Assembly: GCA_902493915.1 (NCBI GenBank)
Contig: CABUQY010000059.1
Span: 1-10,609 of the forward strand
DNA from: an uncultured Collinsella sp.
Lineage (GTDB): Bacteria; Actinomycetota; Coriobacteriia; Coriobacteriales; Coriobacteriaceae
DNA length: 10,609 nucleotides
Reading direction: 5' to 3'
The position numbers and the translations under genes are program-made. The notes beneath the pieces are model-generated. The model had not been told where the DNA came from. It was given only the letters and a program-made list of their open reading frames with translations, and ran no database searches. Shown here piece by piece: positions 5,960 to 10,609 of this stretch. Numbering within the stretch: position 1 is the first letter of the stretch; every line of letters begins with the position of its first letter.

Positions 5960-6913
5960 CTACTGACCGCGCACGCGGCGGGCGATACGGTCGGAAAGCG
6001 ACGCCTTGTCGGCGCGGTTCTTACCCCAAAACGCGCAGCCCACCATGCCGGGGCCCACGTGCGAGCCGATGGTGGGACCCACGGAGCCGCGAATGATCGT
6101 GACGTCGGCGCAACCCTCCTCCTTGCGGATGGCAGCTTCGAGCCAGTCGCCGTCCTTCTCGGCATCGGCCGTCATGATGGCGATGGGCATGGTGCGGTCG
6201 GGCACGTAGTTCTCGCGGAACGACTTGAGGATGGACTTGAGCGCCTTCTTGCGGCCGCGGTTGACGCCGACCAGCGACAGCGAGCCGGCAAGGTCGTAGG
6301 AGAGCTCGGGCTTGACATCGAGCTTTGCCGTGAGCTGCGCCGCCGCGGGCGGAATGCGGCCGCCGGCAGCCAGTGCGTCGAAGCTCTCGAGCGTAAAGTA
6401 GCCGTGGACGTAGGTCTTTGCCTCGTTTGCCCAATCGACCAGCTGCTTGGCGGTCAGTCCCGCCGAACGCTGGCGCACGGCCTCGAGCGCCAAGAGCGCG
6501 CCGGCCGCGCAGGGCAGAGCGTTGTCGACCACGTAGAGCTCAAAGTTGGGATACTCGGCGCGCACGGCGTCCGCCGCCTGGCACGCGGAGTTGTAGCTCG
6601 ACGACAACGCCGAGGTAAAGCACAGGTAGACCGTGGGCGTGCCCTCTTTGGCGCACTCGGTAAAGAACTCGATATAGCGACCGAGCGACACAGCCGAGGT
6701 GGACACGCGGGCACCGGCGCGCATGCGGTCGTAGAACTCCTTGGGTGTGATGCTCGACCAGATGTCATCCGTGCGTTCCTCGCCATCGATAATGAAGGGG
6801 AAACCCAGGATATCGACATCGAGGTTCGCGGCGACCTCGGGGCTAAAGTCGCAGCAGGTATCGACGACGATGCGGCAACGGTTCGAATGACCGGCGGATG
6901 CGGCCTTGTCCAT
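5960..6913 (-). CDS. DegV family fatty-acid-binding protein
   Basis: 317-residue member of the DegV/FakB family, whose studied members hold a fatty acid for phosphorylation by the FakA kinase. Visible motifs are VVDTCCDFSPEVA (17-29) for the usual DSxxD start, STSAVS (71-76), TSALSSSYNSA (100-110) for the fatty-acid head-group Ser loop, LAAGGRIPPA (181-190), and VGPTIGSHVGPG (278-289) with the conserved His. Two starts are possible: TTG at 6916 and ATG at 6913. ATG is chosen because AAGGAG lies 8 bases before it. No FakA partner gene is in view. It begins only 17 bases after the U tract of the hpf terminator, so its own promoter is hard to place; transcription may come from read-through. No obvious terminator follows it. 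Confidence 0.93.
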   Translation of the reverse strand: MDKAASAGHSNRCRIVVDTCCDFSPEVAANLDVDILGFPFIIDGEERTDDIWSSITPKEFYDRMRAGARVSTSAVSLGRYIEFFTECAKEGTPTVYLCFTSALSSSYNSACQAADAVRAEYPNFELYVVDNALPCAAGALLALEAVRQRSAGLTAKQLVDWANEAKTYVHGYFTLESFDALAAGGRIPPAAAQLTAKLDVKPELSYDLAGSLSLVGVNRGRKKALKSILKSFRENYVPDRTMPIAIMTADAEKDGDWLEAAIRKEEGCADVTIIRGSVGPTIGSHVGPGMVGCAFWGKNRADKASLSDRIARRVRGQ

Positions 6914-6921
6914 CAAAGCGA

Positions 6922-6927
6922 CTCCTT
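6922..6927 (-). promoter_or_regulatory. Ribosome binding site of the degV-family gene
   Basis: AAGGAG, 8 bases upstream of ATG at 6913 but only 5 upstream of the in-frame TTG at 6916; the spacing favours ATG. Confidence 0.75.
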
Positions 6928-6930
6928 ACG

Positions 6931-6963
6931 TAAAAAGGCGGCCACCCGCATGGGATGGCCGCC
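6931..6963 (-). terminator. Rho-independent terminator after hpf
   Basis: On the minus strand GGCGGCCA pairs with TGGCCGCC (with further inner pairs) across 6963-6937, then TTTTTA follows at 6936-6931. It lies 30 bases after the hpf stop and immediately before the degV ribosome site. Confidence 0.93.
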
Positions 6964-6966
6964 AAC

Positions 6967-6988
6967 CGTTAACTCATGCAAGTTAACG
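6967..6988. repeat. 22-bp inverted repeat between hpf and its terminator
   Basis: CGTTAAC (6967-6973) and GTTAACG (6982-6988) are perfect 7-bp arms around an 8-base spacer. Each contains a palindromic GTTAAC. It may be an operator for the degV-family gene or an extra RNA hairpin in the hpf 3' end. Confidence 0.5.
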
Positions 6989-6992
6989 TATT

Positions 6993-7577
6993 TTACTCGT
7001 CAAGTGTTTCGATGCGGGGCTTGATGATGCCATATCCACCATTCTTACGGTGATACACCACATTGATAAGGCCGGTCGTCGCGTTCTCGAACACGTAGAA
7101 GTCGTGACCGAGCAGATCGGTCTGCACCAGCGCCTGCTCCTCAGTCATCGGGGTGACGTCGATGACCTTCTCGCGGACGAGCAGGTCGTCCTCCTCCTCG
7201 GGCAGCAGCAGGTCGGCCAGATCCTCGACGCGCTCGACCGGCGCAACATCCGCGGCGCTGGCACCGCCCTGGCGGTTGTCCACGACCTTGGTCTTGAACT
7301 TGCGCAGCTGGCGGGTGACCTTATCGGCGGAGAGGTCGATGGCGGCATACATATCTGCGCCGTGCTCGGCAACGCGAATCACAGAGCCGCGGGCACGAAC
7401 CGTGACCTCGACGATTGCCGGGTTGGGGTTCGAGGGGTTCTTCTCATAACGAAGCACGACGTCGACTGTCATGGGCTCGATGTCGAAAACCTTGAGCGCC
7501 TCGCCGATCTTCTCATCCACATGCGCACGCAGAGCATCGGTTACCGTCGTCTTGCGTCCAGAAACCTTGATATCCAT
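6993..7577 (-). CDS. hpf: Long-form ribosome hibernation promoting factor
   Basis: Binds the small ribosomal subunit in stationary phase or stress and, in the long form, pairs two 70S ribosomes into inactive 100S dimers. 194 residues, the length of long Hpf. The N-terminal RaiA/Hpf domain spans 1-100 (MDIKVSGRKTTVTDALRAHV, then VEVTVRARGSVIRVAEHGADMYAAID and DKVTRQLRKFKTK). An acidic, variable linker (101-135) includes EEEDDLLV. The C-terminal dimerisation domain spans about 136-191 (VREKVIDVTPMTEEQALVQ, LLGHDFYVFENATTGLINVVYHRKNGGYGIIKPRI). The frame is open 20 codons further upstream, but ATG at 7577 matches the family N-terminus and has TTGGAG 6 bases ahead. A strong terminator follows. 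Confidence 0.97.
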   Translation of the reverse strand: MDIKVSGRKTTVTDALRAHVDEKIGEALKVFDIEPMTVDVVLRYEKNPSNPNPAIVEVTVRARGSVIRVAEHGADMYAAIDLSADKVTRQLRKFKTKVVDNRQGGASAADVAPVERVEDLADLLLPEEEDDLLVREKVIDVTPMTEEQALVQTDLLGHDFYVFENATTGLINVVYHRKNGGYGIIKPRIETLDE

Positions 7578-7794
7578 ACGTGGCTCCAATCTGCCTCGGG
7601 GACTTACTGTACTGGCTATGTACCCATTGCCGTGCATTTAATCACGCGGATTCCTAAAGACCCGAATAACGATTGCTTGATACCGCATACCGAAGTCTCG
7701 CACTTTTCTGTGGCAAAGTGCGCTATAGGAGGGAGCCAACAGCTTTGTATTTGGTCCCGAAAATTGGCTTTGACCTGCTTGTTTTATTGGGATG
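7578..7794 (-). promoter_or_regulatory. Upstream region of hpf
   Basis: No gene is visible. The region holds a perfect hairpin CGCACTTT/AAAGTGCG (7699-7706 with 7715-7722) and a looser inverted repeat AGCCAA/TTGGCT (7734-7739 with 7764-7769). The hpf promoter should lie here, since a terminator closes the upstream gene, but I see no convincing -35/-10 pair. Confidence 0.45.
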
Positions 7795-7828
7795 AAAAAG
7801 CCGGGCTCCCCCATCGGGGAAGCCCGGC
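7795..7828 (-). terminator. Rho-independent terminator after the binding lipoprotein gene
   Basis: GCCGGGCTTCCCC pairs with GGGGGAGCCCGGC on the minus strand (7828 to 7800), followed by TTTTT at 7799-7795. A second, weaker hairpin with GGTGTC/GACACC arms lies between this and the stop codon at 7895. Confidence 0.95.
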
Positions 7829-7894
7829 AGTGCGTGTTGAAACCGTGAAGAGGTGTCCTTTCCAACGTATAGGAGACACCACCCCTAGCAATAA

Positions 7895-8902
7895 CTAGCT
7901 ATTGAGTTTGTTAATGTCGTCGTCGGTGATGGCGCCTTCCTGGCTGGACGATTTGTCCTCGGAGGATGCGGTCTCATTGTTGGAATCGGAGGACTCGCTG
8001 CCGGAGGACATGGTCTCACTGGACTCAGAGTCGCCCGGCTGCACGTTAGCGCCCGAAACCGTCTTAGTGGTGAGGTCGTAGGGCATCGTGCCATACCAGA
8101 CGCAGTGGACCGCCTCGAGCGTGCCGTCGGCCGTAATACCGTCGAGGGCATCGCTCACGGCACGGCATAGTTCGTCATTGGACGAGAGGCCCACAACACC
8201 AAGCGTCGAGGGCGCCTCGAGCGCACCGACATAGGAGACCTCGCTCATCAGGCGTGCAAGGTAGCCGCCGGCCGTGGAGTCGCAGATCACATAGTCGACC
8301 TCGCCGGACTCGAGCGCCTCAAAGCACTCGTTGATGTTGGAGTAGGTCTTTTGGTTGGCGGTGATGCTCTGCTTAGCAAGCGCCTCCTGCGAGGCCGAGG
8401 ACATCTGAACGCCCAGGGTGGACGTGTTAAGGGTATCGGTGGAAACGCTTAGCGACCCACCATCGCTAGTTTTACCGAACACGGAAGTGGCATCGTACAG
8501 GCAGGTGCCGAGCGAGCTAATGTCCCCGTCCGTGGAGTTAATCTCGCCGATAAAGATATCGGCCTTTTTGTCGCCGAGCGCGGAACCTGCCGAAGACGCA
8601 TCGACAAAGGCAACCTTAAGGCCCATGCGGCTTGCGAGGGCGCGGGCGGCGTCGACCGCATATCCCGTGAGCTCGCCGTCGGCGCCCTGCATTGCCTGCG
8701 GCGCATCGGAAGTATCGAGGGCGACCGTCAGGGTTCCGGGAGTGACCAGGGCATCGTCCGACACCGCCGGCGTGACGGTCTCGTACTCGATCTGGTCGAT
8801 CGTGGGAGTCGTGAACGTAGACAGCGGGTTGAACGCGCATCCGCTCAGGCCCAAAACGGCGATGACCGCTGCGGTCCCAGCACCTAACCGAGCCGCGTGC
8901 AT
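7895..8902 (-). CDS. Lipoprotein, amino-acid-type ABC transporter substrate-binding protein (SBP_bac_3)
   Basis: 335 residues from ATG 8902. The signal peptide MHAARLGAGTAAVIAVLGLSGC has a lipobox LSGC with Cys22 as the lipidated residue, so it is anchored outside the membrane. A linker follows, then an SBP_bac_3 fold at about 55-272: TPGTLTVALDTSDAPQAMQG, GELTGYAVDAARALASRMGL, KADIFIGEINST, CFEALESGEVDYVICDSTAGG, and DELCRAVSDALDGITADGTL. The family binds polar amino acids or similar small solutes. Residues about 290-325 are a Ser/Glu/Asp-rich low-complexity tail. No permease or ATPase gene is next to it. The same frame stays open upstream to 9301. ATG 8902 is chosen for its GAGGGG site 7 bases ahead and its compact signal peptide; ATG 8920 is the alternative, and a start further up would bury the signal peptide. 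Confidence 0.85.
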   Translation of the reverse strand: MHAARLGAGTAAVIAVLGLSGCAFNPLSTFTTPTIDQIEYETVTPAVSDDALVTPGTLTVALDTSDAPQAMQGADGELTGYAVDAARALASRMGLKVAFVDASSAGSALGDKKADIFIGEINSTDGDISSLGTCLYDATSVFGKTSDGGSLSVSTDTLNTSTLGVQMSSASQEALAKQSITANQKTYSNINECFEALESGEVDYVICDSTAGGYLARLMSEVSYVGALEAPSTLGVVGLSSNDELCRAVSDALDGITADGTLEAVHCVWYGTMPYDLTTKTVSGANVQPGDSESSETMSSGSESSDSNNETASSEDKSSSQEGAITDDDINKLNS

Positions 8903-9251
8903 CAAGCTGCCCCTCACCATGTCCACTACCCTGCCTTCTGTGTCGTATACGATCCGTGCGTTGCGCGGAATATCAGGTTGTTCCCACCAGCTGACCTGGT
9001 ATTTGACCCCACACTTGCGCACCGGGGTGTTTGCTCGGGAGGCCGCAGCCACCTTCACGACTGGCCCGCTCGCCCGCGAGGCGGTATTGCCCCAAAGAAA
9101 GTAGAACGGACGGTGCGGCTTACATCTAGGACGCGCCATGATCGCGCCGCGCGCACGCGGTCGCTTACGTGGATCCCTTTGACCGCGTCTGTCTTGGACT
9201 AGGACGGGCATTTCGTCCGTCCGCAACCACAGCCTGGCAGGAACGTAGCGC
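8903..9251 (-). other. Long leader of the binding lipoprotein gene (or unlikely N-terminal extension)
   Basis: About 345 bases separate the TATAAT box from the chosen start. The DNA is GC-rich and has the hairpin GGACGG/CCGTCC (9202-9207 with 9217-9222). An in-frame ATG at 9211 lies at the edge of that loop. The frame has no stop, giving a Trp/Arg-rich extension including QVSWWEQPDIPRNARIVYD, with mixed third-base use and several rare-looking codons. I matched no known riboswitch or structured RNA motif. Confidence 0.4.
8910..8915 (-). promoter_or_regulatory. Ribosome binding site of the binding lipoprotein gene
   Basis: GAGGGG, 7 bases before ATG at 8902. It supports this start over the upstream in-frame ATG at 8920, which has only a weak site. 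Confidence 0.65.
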
Positions 9252-9280
9252 ATTATAGCTAAGTTCAAGCTAAAGTTTAA
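9252..9280 (-). promoter_or_regulatory. Promoter of the binding lipoprotein gene
   Basis: A perfect TATAAT box at 9257-9252 on the minus strand, with a weak -35 candidate TTAAAC at 9280-9275 and a 17-base spacer. The surroundings are AT-rich and include near-direct repeats ACTTTAGC and ACTTAGC between the boxes. Transcription would begin near 9245. Confidence 0.65.
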
Positions 9281-9352
9281 GGTTAGGGGCGTTATTCGCA
9301 TCGCGAGTACAGATTTCGCAGGTCGGAGCGGGCCATTCGTGCCCCTAAGAAG

Positions 9353-9400
9353 CCCGGAGCTCCCCTACGGGGAGCTCCGGGGCACCCGTCTCAGGGTGCC
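9353..9400 (-). terminator. Two adjacent strong hairpins, probable terminator
   Basis: CCCGGAGCTCCCC and GGGGAGCTCCGGG (9353-9365 with 9369-9381) form a perfect 13-bp stem with a 3-base loop. GGCACCC and GGGTGCC (9381-9387 with 9394-9400) form a second 7-bp stem sharing one base. On the minus strand a modest pyrimidine run CTTCTT follows the large stem. It would stop transcripts coming from the nuclease-like gene upstream, though the U tract is poor. Confidence 0.6.
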
Positions 9401-9401
9401 G

Positions 9402-9618
9402 TGGCCAAAAAATAGCAAATATGAGTACTGTTACCAATTTAGTAGCAGGAGTTTTTGGCTCTGCAAGCTGTTTTCACGCTCTATTACGTCAGATTGATGC
9501 CAGGATATTCCACATTTGTTTAATAACTTTCTAATTTACGCCATCTTCAAGTCCCAAAATCCCTGATTTTGCTGTTACTGAATTTATAGCAGTACTCATA
9601 TTTACTATATTTTGGCCA
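9402..9618. mobile_element. MITE-like element with long terminal inverted repeats
   Basis: The left arm 9402-9448 and the reverse complement of the right arm 9572-9618 match at 40 of 47 positions. Both arms begin with TGGCCAAAA and share the exact core AAATATGAGTACTG. The 123-bp interior is AT-rich and has no open reading frame of note. The size (217 bp), AT-richness and lack of coding fit a miniature inverted-repeat element; the ends are the palindrome TGGCCA, which could be arm sequence or target duplication. Alternatives are a long RNA hairpin or an invertible segment. No transposase is visible. Confidence 0.55.
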
Positions 9619-9653
9619 GAGCATATATCCAACCCCCCTGTTTCAGAGCATTG

Positions 9654-10609
9654 TTAGGCGGGTTTAAGCCCAAAACACGCCCGCAGCGTGTTAAGCAGCG
9701 CCTCTTGCTTTTTCCTGCGGGCATCGACACGATTCCGGTACCGCTTTCGCATACGCTGGTGCATGCGCCATGCGAGCGCCTCCATTGCCTCCATGTCGCA
9801 GAGCATCTCGTTATTGACCGTCGCGACCTCGATTCCCATAGTAATCAAGCCCGTGTTGCGCTTTTCATCATGGATACGTCCCCTCCGGGAGGAATGGCCC
9901 AGCTCACCGTTGTATTCCAGGTCAAACCGGGCTGCTTCCTGATACGCATCGCAAACTGCATGCGGCATCCCCGAGATTGCCTGCGCGCGGTCATCGAACT
10001 CGATCTTGTAGTCGGTCTTAAAGGGACCGCAGGCAAATCCGCCATAGGAAAACGGAAGCGAAAACAGAGCGAGCATGATGCACTCCATGGGCGAGCGCAG
10101 ATTTTCTGACAGGTAGGGACACAGGCGCAGCAGCTGTTTGGCCACATTCCCCTTGCATGCCGCGAGGTAATCTACCAGGCAATCGGGTGTCAGCACGGAC
10201 TCGACCTCAAAGTAACCGACATCTGGCGGCTGGTCTTTGTCCTTTGCCAATTTGTTCACGACAGGCGAGGTGTAGGGAGGCAGATACTTCCCGCGGTCAC
10301 TCAGTGAAATCTTAGAGCACAGCTCCTGGGCCAGGGCAAATGCCTGGATGCAGCCGACCTCGCGCGCGACGGCTACGCAAAGGGCCTCGGGAGATAGACT
10401 GTACACCCCCGGTTCCACCTCTAGAATCGAGCCGGCGGGCAACTCGGAGCATACGGACCAGCTCACGCCAAGAATACGGCGGCGCTGCGCTGCAGACCCT
10501 ACCAGCAAGCACAGATCTTCTTGCACCTCGCCGCTTTTGGCTCCAATTCGCACCAGGTCGGGAAGATAGATATCCTCGGTCGAAGGCGATGACGTACACA
10601 GCACGCGGC
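9654..10609 (-). CDS. Nuclease-like protein, PD-(D/E)XK/DUF559 type with AbiEi-like N-terminal half (5' end at window edge)
   Basis: At least 316 residues; the frame stays open to the window edge, so a GTG at 10604 may not be the true start. Residues about 30-100 look like the helical/winged region of AbiEi-type antitoxin-like proteins (AAQRRRILGVSWSVCSELP, then EVEPGVYSLSPEALCVAVA and AFALAQELC). The middle has SENLRSPMECIMLALFSLP (166-184), a pattern I recall from a Coriobacteriia family. The C-terminal part resembles DUF559/Vsr-like nucleases: Asp219, then Glu230 in LEYNGELGH (229-237), HDEKRN (245-250), MGIEVATVNNEML (256-268). The Asp usually found after Glu-Tyr is Asn232, so activity is uncertain. 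A basic tail RMRKRYRNRVDARRKK follows. No partner toxin gene is visible. The MITE-like element begins 35 bp after its stop. Function is not known. Confidence 0.7.
   Translation of the reverse strand, partial: RVLCTSSPSTEDIYLPDLVRIGAKSGEVQEDLCLLVGSAAQRRRILGVSWSVCSELPAGSILEVEPGVYSLSPEALCVAVAREVGCIQAFALAQELCSKISLSDRGKYLPPYTSPVVNKLAKDKDQPPDVGYFEVESVLTPDCLVDYLAACKGNVAKQLLRLCPYLSENLRSPMECIMLALFSLPFSYGGFACGPFKTDYKIEFDDRAQAISGMPHAVCDAYQEAARFDLEYNGELGHSSRRGRIHDEKRNTGLITMGIEVATVNNEMLCDMEAMEALAWRMHQRMRKRYRNRVDARRKKQEALLNTLRACFGLKPA

Noticed and set aside
6059..7024. Plus-strand open frame of 321 codons
   Set aside because: Antisense to the DegV family gene, with no recognisable motif and no ribosome site in keeping with it.
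9050..9110. Possible T-box or other riboswitch: GCAATACCGCCTCGCGGG on the minus strand
   Set aside because: It lacks the conserved TGGNACC T-box core and the specifier hairpin, and the downstream gene has no attenuator-type terminator before its start.
8903..9301. Translation of the binding protein from the far upstream codon at 9301
   Set aside because: That start lies upstream of the TATAAT box, has no ribosome site, and would place the lipoprotein signal peptide over 130 residues inside the protein.
9402..9618. Insertion sequence with transposase
   Set aside because: The inverted repeats enclose only 123 bp with no meaningful reading frame, so at most it is a non-autonomous element.

Overview
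The window looks like chromosomal DNA from a gut-type high-GC Gram-positive bacterium of the class Coriobacteriia, probably Collinsella or a close relative. This is inferred from the gene content, the GC-rich codon use, the AT-richer intergenic DNA and the last gene, which has the layout of a nuclease-like family I recall as common in Coriobacteriia. No rRNA, tRNA, CRISPR array, phage structural gene or intact transposase is visible. All ten protein genes lie on the minus strand, so transcription runs from high to low coordinates.

In transcription order: (1) 9654-10609 is a nuclease-like protein (PD-(D/E)XK/DUF559 type with an AbiEi-like N-terminal half), cut by the window edge. (2) 9353-9400 holds two strong adjacent hairpins, and 9402-9618 is an AT-rich 217-bp element bounded by 47-bp imperfect inverted repeats. 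(3) 7895-8902 is a lipoprotein of the amino-acid-binding SBP_bac_3 type, behind a roughly 340-nt leader with a consensus TATAAT box and followed by a strong terminator. (4) 6993-7577 is the long-form ribosome hibernation factor Hpf, followed by a strong terminator. (5) 5960-6913 is a DegV family fatty-acid-binding protein.

(6) 4782-5861, 4348-4776, 3634-4332 and 2542-3627 form a tight four-gene cluster. They encode a beta-hydroxyacid dehydrogenase with a 51-residue His/Cys-rich tail, a small two-segment membrane protein, a HEAT-like helical protein and an NAD-type isocitrate dehydrogenase. At two of the junctions the Shine-Dalgarno sequence is made from the last Glu-Glu codons of the upstream gene. 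(7) 1330-2415 encodes a single-pass membrane protein with a SurA/PrsA-like extracellular part, closed by a terminator. (8) 1-808 is the start of a NagE-type PTS sugar permease behind a 0.5-kb intergenic region rich in inverted repeats.

Functionally this is mostly housekeeping: sugar uptake, central carbon oxidoreductases, envelope protein folding, nutrient binding and ribosome dormancy. The less ordinary items are the metal-binding tail built from tandem 12-residue repeats on an oxidoreductase, the MITE-like inverted-repeat element beside the nuclease-like gene, and the multi-palindrome control region of the PTS gene. I found no clear new multi-gene system; the findings are single leads.
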